This document shows positions 23,707-31,072 of a DNA stretch of 51,198 nt, in pieces. The DNA lies in contig NZ_CAFK01000006.1 in the NCBI RefSeq assembly GCF_000239815.1, forward strand, positions 1 through 51,198. The letters run 5' to 3'. A program made the position numbers and the translations under genes. This stretch comes from Bradyrhizobium sp. STM 3843. Lineage in GTDB: Bacteria; Pseudomonadota; Alphaproteobacteria; Rhizobiales; Xanthobacteraceae. Below the pieces are notes generated by a model. The model was not told where the DNA came from, ran no database searches, and was given only the letters and a program-made list of their open reading frames with translations. Position 1 is the first letter of the stretch, and each line of letters opens with the position of its first letter.

Positions 23707-25116
23707 GTGGACACGCGTGGCCGCACGCTGCTGGCCAAAATCTGGGACCAGCATGTCATCGCGCGGGTCAGCGATGATACCGATCTGCTTCACGTGGATC
23801 GCCATTTGCTGCACGACCTCGGCGGCTCCCGCGGCCTGATCGACCTCAAAAGCCGCAACATTCCCGTCCACAATCCCGAACTGACCTTCGCGACACCTGA
23901 TCATGCGATTTCGACGGCGTCCGGGCGTGCCGGCACGATCAAGACCGGGCAGGAGCTGCTGGCGGCGCTGCGGACCGAGACATCCGCCAGCGGCATTCGG
24001 CTGTTCGACCTCGACCAGCCGGGGCAGGGCATCGTCCATGTGATCGGGCCGGAGCTCGGTCTTAGTCTGCCCGGCTGCCTGATCGTCTGCGGCGACAGCC
24101 ATACCTGCACCCATGGCGGCCTCGGCGCGCTGGCCTTCGGCATCGGCTCGAGCGAACTCGCGCACGTGCTGGCGACCCAGACCATCATCCAACGCCGGCC
24201 CAAGACCATGCGCGTGACGTTCGATGGCCGGCTGCCGTTCGGTGTAACGGCGAAGGATCTCATCCTGGCCCTGATCGGCCATGTCGGGACCGCCGGCGGC
24301 ACCGGTTATGCCGTCGAATATGCCGGCAGTGCGATCCGGGACATGCCGATCGAAGGACGGCTCACGATCTGCAATCTGTCGGTCGAACTCGGCGCCAAGA
24401 TGGGGTTGATCGCGCCGGACGACGCGACCTTTGATTATATTTGCGGCCGGCCCTATGCGCCGCAAGGCGACATGTGGGAGCGCGCCGTTGTGGCGTGGCG
24501 GATGCTTCAGAGCGATGGCGACGCGGTGTTCGATCGCGAGGTGTCGATCGATGTCGCGGCGATCATCCCCCAGATCACCTGGGGCACCAGTCCGGAGCAT
24601 GTCCTTGGTGTCGATGGCCGCATCCCGGATCCCGCAGACATCGCTGATCCGGCACGCCGCAGCGCGGTCGAGATCGCGCTCGATTATATGGGCCTTGAGC
24701 CGGGCGCGCCGATCGCCGGCACGCCGGTGGATTGGGTCTTCATCGGTTCCTGCACCAACAGCCGCCTCAGCGATCTGCGCGCCGCGGCCGAGATCGCGCG
24801 TGGCCGCAAGGTTGCCCCGGGTGTGCGGGCCTGGGTCGTGCCGGGTTCTGAGACCGTCAGGCGCGATGCGATGGCCGAGGGGCTCGACAAGATCTTTACC
24901 GACGCAGGATTCGAATGGCGCGAGCCGGGATGCTCGATGTGCCTCGCCGCAAACGGCGAAACCGTGCCGCCGGGTCAGCGTTCGGTGTCGACGTCGAACC
25001 GGAATTTCATCGGCCGGCAAGGGCCGCGTGCCCGCACCCATCTGGCCAGTCCGGCCATGGCCGTGGCGGCGGCGGTATCGGGCGCCATCGCCGACGTCCG
25101 AACGATGGAGCGCTAG
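23707..25116 (+). CDS. LeuC-like dehydratase large subunit (aconitase superfamily, 3-isopropylmalate dehydratase type)
   Basis: Large subunit of a 4Fe-4S hydro-lyase that isomerises or dehydrates a substituted malate. The 469-residue length is normal for LeuC. Cluster ligands are conserved: VFIGSCTNSRLSDLRAA (about residue 345) and EPGCSMCLAANGETVPPG (about 409); the domain around LIVCGDSHTCTHGGLGALAFG (about 128) is classic. GTG 23707 is chosen because GGGGAGGA lies just upstream; a longer open frame upstream is not conserved. It is the first gene of a six-gene operon that contains no 2-isopropylmalate synthase, so it is probably a catabolic paralogue rather than the leucine biosynthetic enzyme. 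No gene symbol is given for that reason. Confidence 0.9.
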   Translation: MDTRGRTLLAKIWDQHVIARVSDDTDLLHVDRHLLHDLGGSRGLIDLKSRNIPVHNPELTFATPDHAISTASGRAGTIKTGQELLAALRTETSASGIRLFDLDQPGQGIVHVIGPELGLSLPGCLIVCGDSHTCTHGGLGALAFGIGSSELAHVLATQTIIQRRPKTMRVTFDGRLPFGVTAKDLILALIGHVGTAGGTGYAVEYAGSAIRDMPIEGRLTICNLSVELGAKMGLIAPDDATFDYICGRPYAPQGDMWERAVVAWRMLQSDGDAVFDREVSIDVAAIIPQITWGTSPEHVLGVDGRIPDPADIADPARRSAVEIALDYMGLEPGAPIAGTPVDWVFIGSCTNSRLSDLRAAAEIARGRKVAPGVRAWVVPGSETVRRDAMAEGLDKIFTDAGFEWREPGCSMCLAANGETVPPGQRSVSTSNRNFIGRQGPRARTHLASPAMAVAAAVSGAIADVRTMER

Positions 25117-25752
25117 ATGGCGCAGCCTTTCACCAAACTGACAGCAATTGCCGCGCCGATCATGCGCACCAATGTCGATACCGACATCATCATCAGCATC
25201 AACCGCATGATCGGAAATTCCGTCCGCGGCAGTCTCGGCAAATGGGCGTTCGGATCGCTCCGCTACCTGCCTGACGGTTCGGACAATCCGGAGTTCATCC
25301 TCAATCGCGAGCCTTATCGCGCCGCCGAAATCCTGGTGACCGGGCCCAATTTCGGCTGCGGCTCGTCGCGGGAGGCGGCAGTGTGGGCGCTGCAGGAAAT
25401 GGGCGTGCGCGCCATCATCGGATCCGGCTTCGGCGATATCTTCTTTGCCAACTGCTTCCAGAACGGCATCCTGCCGGTGGTGCTGGACAAAGCGACCATC
25501 GACGGCCTCGCCGCGGAGATCGAAGCGAGTCAGGGCGCGGGACGTCTCAGTGTCGATCTGCAAGAGCAGACGGTCACTTCGCCATCGGGCGTACGGCACG
25601 TCTTCGAGATCGATCCGCGCCGGCGTGCGGGATTGCTCGAAGGTCTCGACGAGATTTCGCTGACGTTGCGGCGGGAGCACGAGATCCGCGCCTTTCAGGC
25701 ATCCGACCGCGCCGCGCGGCCGTGGATTCACTTTGCAGGACAATCGGAATGA
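25117..25752 (+). CDS. LeuD-like dehydratase small subunit
   Basis: Small subunit (swivelling domain) pairing with the preceding LeuC-like protein. The 211-residue product has the LeuD segments NVDTDIIISINRMIG near residue 20, NFGCGSSREAAVWALQEMG (residues about 86-104, containing the active-site serine) and SGFGDIFFANCFQNGILP (about 109). The length and GSSREAA motif are typical of bacterial LeuD. The start directly abuts the LeuC-like stop (zero bases between), and the end overlaps the LeuB-like start by four bases (ATGA), so the two subunits are made in step. Substrate specificity cannot be read from sequence. Confidence 0.9.
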   Translation: MAQPFTKLTAIAAPIMRTNVDTDIIISINRMIGNSVRGSLGKWAFGSLRYLPDGSDNPEFILNREPYRAAEILVTGPNFGCGSSREAAVWALQEMGVRAIIGSGFGDIFFANCFQNGILPVVLDKATIDGLAAEIEASQGAGRLSVDLQEQTVTSPSGVRHVFEIDPRRRAGLLEGLDEISLTLRREHEIRAFQASDRAARPWIHFAGQSE

Positions 25753-26888
25753 ACACGCTCTCGAACATGATCAAGGTGGCGGTGGTGGGCGGCGAAGGCA
25801 TCGGTCCGGAGGTGACCGACCAGTCCCATCGCATTCTGAAATGGTTTTCGGCACGACGTGGCATTCCGATGGCGCTGCGCGAAGCGCAATATGGCCTGAT
25901 CCCCTATCTGGCGACGGGCAAGGTGCTGCCGGATGACACTGCCGAGGCGATGGAGGAGGCCGACGCGATTCTCTGGGGAGCTACGGGGGGCCCGGAAACC
26001 ACAGAGGTTCCTCCGGCGGCACGCAAAGCGGGTAGCCTGCTGTCGCTGCGCAGCAAGTACGATCTCTATGCCAATCTCCGGCCTATCGTCGCCAATCCGG
26101 CGCTGGCGGACGCCGCGCCGCTCAAGGCTGAAGTGCTGAAGGGCGTCGACTTCATCATCATCCGCGAGCTCACCAGCGGCATCTATTTCGGCGAGCCGCG
26201 CGGTATCGAAACGCTGCCCGACGGCCAGCGCCGCGGCTTCAACACCCAGCAATACACCACCAGCCAGATCCGCCGGGTGGCGCGAACCGCGTTCGAACTG
26301 GCGCGGACGCGCAAGGGCCGGGTCTGCTCCGTCGACAAAGCCAATGTGCTGGAAACCAGCGTGCTGTGGCGCGAGGAGGTCACGGCGCTGCATGAAGCCG
26401 AATTCTCCGACGTGGAGCTGACACACCTCTATGTCGACAACGCCGCCATGCAGATCGTGCGGGCGCCGTCGCAGTTCGACGTCATGGTGACCTGCAACAT
26501 CTTCGGAGACATTCTCTCAGATTGCGCCGCGATGGCGTCGGGCTCGCTCGGCATGCTGCCGTCGGTCTCGCTCGGGCCGCCGGACCGGCTGGGCCGCCGC
26601 AAGGCGCTGTATGAACCGGTCCACGGTAGCGCGCCTGACATTGCGGGCAAGGGCATCGCCAATCCGCTGGGCTCGATCCTCAGCGTCGCAATGATGTTGC
26701 GCTTAACCCTCAATCGGCCCGATGATGCCGGGCTATTGGAGAAGGCCGTGGATACGGCCCTCGCTGCCGGCGCGAGAACGGCCGATATCGCCGAACCCGG
26801 CGCAAAAAGACTTTCGACCCAGGAGATGGGCGATGCGGTGCTGAACGCGCTGGACAAGGTGGTCGGCAAGGAGAGGGAGCACGCGTGA
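25749..26888 (+). CDS. LeuB-like beta-decarboxylating dehydrogenase (3-isopropylmalate dehydrogenase type)
   Basis: A 379-residue NAD-dependent dehydrogenase that would oxidise and decarboxylate the 3-substituted malate made by the LeuCD-like hydro-lyase. The catalytic set is present: IIRELTSGIYFGEPRG (arginine and tyrosine, about residue 140), the lysine in SVDKANVLE (about 198), the aspartate in LYVDNAAMQ and NIFGDILSDCAAM (about 255). The substrate side chain pocket differs: against the IPMDH pattern ETGLLSLR, this protein reads AGSLLSLRSKYDLYANLRP, so the glutamate conserved in IPMDH is alanine. This suggests a related but different substrate. The ATG overlaps the LeuD-like stop and its own TGA overlaps the receptor start. 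Confidence 0.88.
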   Translation: MNTLSNMIKVAVVGGEGIGPEVTDQSHRILKWFSARRGIPMALREAQYGLIPYLATGKVLPDDTAEAMEEADAILWGATGGPETTEVPPAARKAGSLLSLRSKYDLYANLRPIVANPALADAAPLKAEVLKGVDFIIIRELTSGIYFGEPRGIETLPDGQRRGFNTQQYTTSQIRRVARTAFELARTRKGRVCSVDKANVLETSVLWREEVTALHEAEFSDVELTHLYVDNAAMQIVRAPSQFDVMVTCNIFGDILSDCAAMASGSLGMLPSVSLGPPDRLGRRKALYEPVHGSAPDIAGKGIANPLGSILSVAMMLRLTLNRPDDAGLLEKAVDTALAAGARTADIAEPGAKRLSTQEMGDAVLNALDKVVGKEREHA

Positions 26889-27937
26889 TGAAAACTCGGG
26901 TCACCAGACGGGCCGCGTTGACGATCGTCGCTGGCGCCGGTGCCTCCATGGCAGCGGGACGGGCGTGGGCGGATGCCCCGTCCGGCCGCGTGATCTATCC
27001 GGTGGCCATTCCGATCTATCAGTCTCAATTCGTCGCCGACCGGGTGGGGTTCTTCAAGGAGGCCGGTCTCGACTGCAAGCTGATCCAGGGCGGCAGCGGG
27101 GTGAAGACGCGTGAGATCATCGCCTCATCCCAGGGCGATATCGGTATCGGCGATATCACCCACCCGATGCAGCTCAGCAATCACGGCCGCAGCGCGCGGG
27201 TCCTGATGCCGGTCGATACCCGCAGCAACGCCGCGATATTCATCATCCGCAAGGATCTCTTCGATCAGGGTATCACCACCCTCGACGCGCTGGCGAATTG
27301 GAAACGGCCCGACGGACGAAAGCCGATCGTTGCGGTGTCGTCGCTGGGCGGCACCAATCACGTCTGGGCCTCCTATTACATGGAAACCATGGGTCTGGAC
27401 GACAAGGTGACCTGGATCGGTACCGGCAATGTCGACACCATGATGGGCACGCTGAAAACGAAACAGGTCGACGTCTTGATCAACTCGCCATCGATCCTGA
27501 AGGATTCGATCGAGCAGGGCTGGGGCGCGCTGTTGTTCGATGGAACGGACGAGACGGTCTGGGCCAAGTACATCGGTGGCAAGGTTCCGGTCACGTCCCA
27601 CTTCACCCTGCAGGCGACCATCGACAAGGACCCGCAGAAGATGCAGGCGTTCGTCACGGCGTTGTGGCGCGCTACCCAATGGATCAAGGCGCACTCTCCC
27701 GAAGAGATCTATGATGCGATCGAGCCTTACGTCGGGAGCACGTCGCGCGATGCGAACATTTTCGACATCGCGATCATGAAGAAGGTTACCGACTATGACG
27801 GCCTCATCGACGAGGCCAGCTTTGCGCGCGGCCAGAAGGTCTGGTTTCGCGAAATGACCGGCATCAAGCCGATTGCCATGACCGACGTCGTCAATAACAG
27901 TTTCATCGAAGCGGCACGCAAGGCCTATCCGGCTTGA
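26888..27937 (+). CDS. ABC transporter substrate-binding protein, NitT/TauT (SsuA-like) type
   Basis: A 349-residue periplasmic receptor of the nitrate/taurine/sulfonate importer family. The N-terminus is a Tat-like signal (MKTRVTRRAALTIVAGAGA, likely cleavage after AWA). The mature protein shows IPIYQSQFVADRVGFFKEAGL (about residue 40), GDIGIGDITHPMQLSNHGR, and SLGGTNHVWASYYMETMGL (about 160) as usual for SsuA-like receptors. ATG 26888 is chosen because it overlaps the LeuB-like TGA by one base; a GTG at 26885 is possible. Substrate-binding proteins of this type accept many small organic acids, so a malate-like compound is compatible with the enzyme genes, by inference. Confidence 0.9.
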   Translation: MKTRVTRRAALTIVAGAGASMAAGRAWADAPSGRVIYPVAIPIYQSQFVADRVGFFKEAGLDCKLIQGGSGVKTREIIASSQGDIGIGDITHPMQLSNHGRSARVLMPVDTRSNAAIFIIRKDLFDQGITTLDALANWKRPDGRKPIVAVSSLGGTNHVWASYYMETMGLDDKVTWIGTGNVDTMMGTLKTKQVDVLINSPSILKDSIEQGWGALLFDGTDETVWAKYIGGKVPVTSHFTLQATIDKDPQKMQAFVTALWRATQWIKAHSPEEIYDAIEPYVGSTSRDANIFDIAIMKKVTDYDGLIDEASFARGQKVWFREMTGIKPIAMTDVVNNSFIEAARKAYPA

Positions 27938-28767
27938 CGGTGCAACTCATGCATGAGGCGCGGTCCGTTGCATCGCCCGAGATGCAGCGCATCGACGTGA
28001 GCGGCTTGTGCAAGACGTTCCAGTTGGCGGGCACGGCCATCGAGGCGGTACGCGACGTGTCCTTCAGTGTGCGGCGCGGCGAATTCGTCGCCTTGCTGGG
28101 GCCCTCCGGCTCGGGCAAGAGCACCGTCCTCAACATGATCGCGACGCTGGTCAAGCCGACAAGCGGTCGAATCCTGATTGACGGGACGCCCGTCGTTCCC
28201 GGACACGCGACCCCGAACGTCGGTTATGTGTTCCAGCGCGATACCCTGTTTCCGTGGCGTACCGTCGCCGAGAACATCGGCTACGGCCTGCAATTAATGG
28301 GGGTCCCGGCGGCAGAGCGAAAGGAGCGTATCAGTGCTTGTCTGAAGCAAGCCGGGCTGCAGGATTTTGGCAATGCCTATCCGTCTGCCTTGTCGGGCGG
28401 CATGCGCCAGCGCGCCGCCTTGATGCGAACGCTGGTCGTTGAACCGCAGGTTCTGCTGATGGACGAGCCGTTCGGCGCGCTCGACACCCACACCAAGATC
28501 GAGATGCACGATGTGCTGCTTCGTATCTGGGAACGCGAGCAGCAGACCGTGCTGTTCGTGACCCATGATCTCGGCGAAGCCCTGACGCTGGCAGATCGCA
28601 TCATCCTGTTTTCCGCGCGGCCCGGTCAGATCAAGGAAAGCTTCGCGGTGGATTTCGCCCGCCCGCGTAATGCCGTGAAGATTCGGGAGACGCCGCGTTA
28701 TGCCGAGCTGTTCCAATTCATCTGGCACTCGCTCGGCGAAGAATTCATGAAGAGCCGCAGCCGATGA
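27934..28767 (+). CDS. ABC transporter ATP-binding protein, NitT/TauT (SsuB-like) type
   Basis: The ATPase of the importer encoded with the LeuCDB-like enzymes; 277 residues. Walker A LLGPSGSGKSTVLNMIATL (about residues 51-69), Q-loop VFQRDTLFPWRTVAENI, signature ALSGGMRQRAALMRTL (about 150), Walker B VLLMDEPFGALD (about 170) and the H-loop VTHDLGEALTLADR are all canonical. Start codon choice is uncertain: TTG 27934 overlaps the receptor stop by four bases (TTGA), with GTG 27940 or ATG 27949 as alternatives. It overlaps the permease start by four bases (ATGA). One ATPase acting as a homodimer is normal in this family. Confidence 0.92.
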   Translation: MTVQLMHEARSVASPEMQRIDVSGLCKTFQLAGTAIEAVRDVSFSVRRGEFVALLGPSGSGKSTVLNMIATLVKPTSGRILIDGTPVVPGHATPNVGYVFQRDTLFPWRTVAENIGYGLQLMGVPAAERKERISACLKQAGLQDFGNAYPSALSGGMRQRAALMRTLVVEPQVLLMDEPFGALDTHTKIEMHDVLLRIWEREQQTVLFVTHDLGEALTLADRIILFSARPGQIKESFAVDFARPRNAVKIRETPRYAELFQFIWHSLGEEFMKSRSR

Positions 28768-29639
28768 GACGAGCGCGTCGCCCCGGCAGAACCCTGGCCT
28801 GGCAGGCGTTGATTTGCGTCAGCCTATTGTCGATCTGGCAATGGGGGTACGATCTGCACGGCCGTCTGCCCTGGCTGGTGCCGGATCTGCTCGACCCCTA
28901 TTTCGTGTCCAAGCCGTCCGAGATCTTCGAGCATTTCCTGATCCTGAGCTGCCTCAAGTCCAAGCTCGGCGTGTTCAACGGTTGGTTCAATGGCGAATTC
29001 GGCCGCTGCATGGCGCGATCGGAAAACAATCTCTGGATCGCGACCGCCGTCACCCTGAAGAATACGTTCTTCGGTTTCCTCACCGGCGTCAGCAGCGGCT
29101 TTGCCGCGGGCCTCGTGCTGGGCCGCTCGGACCGGTTGAGCGCGATTTTCCAGCCGTTCATCACGGCAGTGAATTCGATTCCCCGCATTGCGCTCGCGCC
29201 AATCATCGTCCTGGCTTTCGGCATTGGCGATACCTCGAAGGTCGTAACGTCGTGGATCGTGGTCGTCTTCCTCGTCTTCTTCAATACGTTCGAAGGGGCG
29301 CGCTCGATCGATGAGGGTTTTGTCAACGCGGCCCGGCTGCTCGGCGCCAGCGAGTGGCAGATCACCCGCACGGTGGTCATCCCCTCGACCATGGCTTGGG
29401 TCTTCGCGTCGCTGACACCCGCGATTTCCTTTGCCCTGATTGGAGTGATCGTCGGCGAGTTCATCGGTGCGGAACGGGGAATCGGACGTCTGATCATCGA
29501 ATCCGAAGCGCGGGCGGAGGCATCGGGAATGATGGTCGCCGTCATCGTGCTGATGCTGGTCGGCGTTGCGCTATCCGCGGTGATCTGGCGATTGCAGGCC
29601 TATCTGCTGCGCTGGCAGCAGCACAATTTTGTGGAGTAG
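28764..29639 (+). CDS. ABC transporter permease, NitT/TauT (SsuC-like) type
   Basis: Membrane subunit of the same importer, 291 residues with about six membrane segments. The family cytoplasmic loop EGARSIDEGFVNAARLLGAS (about residue 180, an EAA-type motif contacting the ATPase) is present, preceded by IAPLAIVLAFGIGDTSKV-like AIIVLAFGIGDTSKVVTSW and followed by AISFALIGVIVGEFIGAERG. An extra hydrophilic loop near residues 60-90 (LSCLKSKLGVFNGWFNGEFG) is somewhat longer than in taurine permeases. The ATG overlaps the ATPase stop (ATGA). It ends the six-gene operon. Confidence 0.91.
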   Translation: MRRARRPGRTLAWQALICVSLLSIWQWGYDLHGRLPWLVPDLLDPYFVSKPSEIFEHFLILSCLKSKLGVFNGWFNGEFGRCMARSENNLWIATAVTLKNTFFGFLTGVSSGFAAGLVLGRSDRLSAIFQPFITAVNSIPRIALAPIIVLAFGIGDTSKVVTSWIVVVFLVFFNTFEGARSIDEGFVNAARLLGASEWQITRTVVIPSTMAWVFASLTPAISFALIGVIVGEFIGAERGIGRLIIESEARAEASGMMVAVIVLMLVGVALSAVIWRLQAYLLRWQQHNFVE

Positions 29640-30002
29640 CTGGGCGGTGGATACCGCCTCAGCGGTCGACCAAATGTCAGGTTCGTAAAACGACATCATT
29701 GCGGACTTGAGCTAGCCCAGCACGCGGCATAAGTGCGTGGCCGACGACGTAGCTCGCTCCGGAACTGCAGAACCACAGCAGGCGTGGACACCAGCGCCAA
29801 GAGCTGGCGAGTCCGATGATTGCGATGAATATCAACCAGCTATCCTGGTCGTATCCGGGAAAGAGTGCGTGAAGCGAGGTGACTGACGTTGGGCGGGATG
29901 AAAATGGGCCGGGCGTGGACTTGATGCCGGCATCTGGTTTTGGTGAAATATCAAGATCGGCGGGACGTGCTGCTGGACTGTCTAGGGAGAAGGAAGCACG
30001 AG
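29640..30002. other. Gene-free stretch after the NitT/TauT operon; possible decayed membrane-protein fragment
   Basis: 363 bases without a convincing gene. On the minus strand, the frame ending at 29677 is open back to beyond 29890 without a good start codon. It encodes a hydrophobic segment (DQDSWLIFIAIIGLASSWRW, then SSGASYVVGHALMPRAG), which resembles a piece of an inner-membrane protein and could be a remnant. The final part (29960-30002) carries the Shine-Dalgarno region of the next gene. No strong hairpin terminator was seen. Confidence 0.35.
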
Positions 30003-31058
30003 ATGAAAATGATCAAGGGACCGGCGATATTCCTCGCTCAGTTCACCGCGGACGCGGCGCCGTTCAACTCCTTGGACGCGATCTGCAGATGGGCCGCTTC
30101 GCTCGGCTATGAGGGAATTCAGATTCCGAGCTGGGATGGGCGGGTCTTCGACCTCAACAAGGCTTCGGAGTCCCAGGATTATGCCGATGAGGTAAAGGGG
30201 ATCGCGGCCGAACACGGCCTGTCCATCACCGAACTCTCAACCCATCTCCAGGGCCAGCTCGTCGCCGTTCATCCGGCCTATGACGCTGCATTCGACGGCT
30301 TCGCCGTGCCGGAGGTGCGCGGCAATCCCCAGGCACGCACCGAATGGGCCGTCGACCAGGTCAAGCGTGCAATTCGTGCATCACACCGCCTCGGGCTCAC
30401 GGCGCACGCGACGTTCTCCGGCGCATTGGCCTGGCCCTATGTCTATCCCTGGCCGCAGCGTCCAGCTGGCCTCATCGAGGCTGCCTTCGACGAGCTTGCC
30501 AGGCGCTGGCAGCCGATCCTCGACTATGCTGACGAGCACGGGGTTGATCTCGCCTATGAGATCCACCCCGGCGAGGACCTTCATGACGGCGTCTCATATG
30601 AGATGTTTCTCGAGCGGGTGAAGAACCACAAGCGCGCGAACCTGCTCTATGACCCCTCGCACTTCGTGCTGCAGCAGCTCGACTACCTCGACTACATTGA
30701 CATCTACCATGAGCGCATCAAAGCCTTCCACGTCAAGGATGCCGAGTTCAACCCGACGGGCCGCCAGGGTGTCTATGGCGGGTTCCAGAGCTGGGTCGAC
30801 CGCGCCGGCCGCTTCCGCTCCCTGGGCGATGGGCAGATCGATTTTGCCGCGATCTTCTCCAAGCTCACTCAGTACGACTACGGCAGCTGGGCGGTGCTGG
30901 AATGGGAATGTGCACTGAAGCACCCTGAGCAAGGCGCGCGCGAGGGCGCGGAATTCATAAGAAGGCACATCATTCGGGTGACCGAGAAGTCCTTCGACGA
31001 TTTCGCGGGCTCCGGCACCGACGAGCGGATGAACCGCAAGATGCTCGGCCTGTCCTGA
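30003..31058 (+). CDS. Sugar phosphate isomerase/epimerase family protein
   Basis: A 351-residue TIM-barrel protein of the xylose-isomerase-like (AP endonuclease 2) family. Metal and catalytic residues visible in order: Glu in LAYEIHPGEDLHDG (about residue 185), Asp in LLYDPSHFVLQQ (about 216), His in IKAFHVKDAEFNP and the C-terminal Glu in WAVLEWECALKHP (about 300). Members act on sugars, keto-sugars or inositol derivatives; specific activity is unknown. ATG 30003 follows an AGGGAGAAGGAAG region; an upstream in-frame start (29940) would add non-conserved residues. It is 14 bases before the dehydrogenase gene and most likely works with it. Confidence 0.88.
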   Translation: MKMIKGPAIFLAQFTADAAPFNSLDAICRWAASLGYEGIQIPSWDGRVFDLNKASESQDYADEVKGIAAEHGLSITELSTHLQGQLVAVHPAYDAAFDGFAVPEVRGNPQARTEWAVDQVKRAIRASHRLGLTAHATFSGALAWPYVYPWPQRPAGLIEAAFDELARRWQPILDYADEHGVDLAYEIHPGEDLHDGVSYEMFLERVKNHKRANLLYDPSHFVLQQLDYLDYIDIYHERIKAFHVKDAEFNPTGRQGVYGGFQSWVDRAGRFRSLGDGQIDFAAIFSKLTQYDYGSWAVLEWECALKHPEQGAREGAEFIRRHIIRVTEKSFDDFAGSGTDERMNRKMLGLS

Positions 31059-31072
31059 GCGAGGAATAAGTC

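Noticed and set aside
23623..25743. Very long antisense reading frame opposite the LeuC/LeuD-like genes
   Set aside because: It is rich in Arg, Gly, His and Asp, as expected for the complement of GC-rich coding sequence. It has no motif, no ribosome site and fully overlaps well-supported genes.
23707..26888. Interpretation as the main leucine biosynthetic leuCDB operon
   Set aside because: It is fused by overlaps to an importer, preceded by LysR, lacks leuA, and the LeuB-like protein has a changed pocket. It remains a formal alternative until the whole genome is checked.
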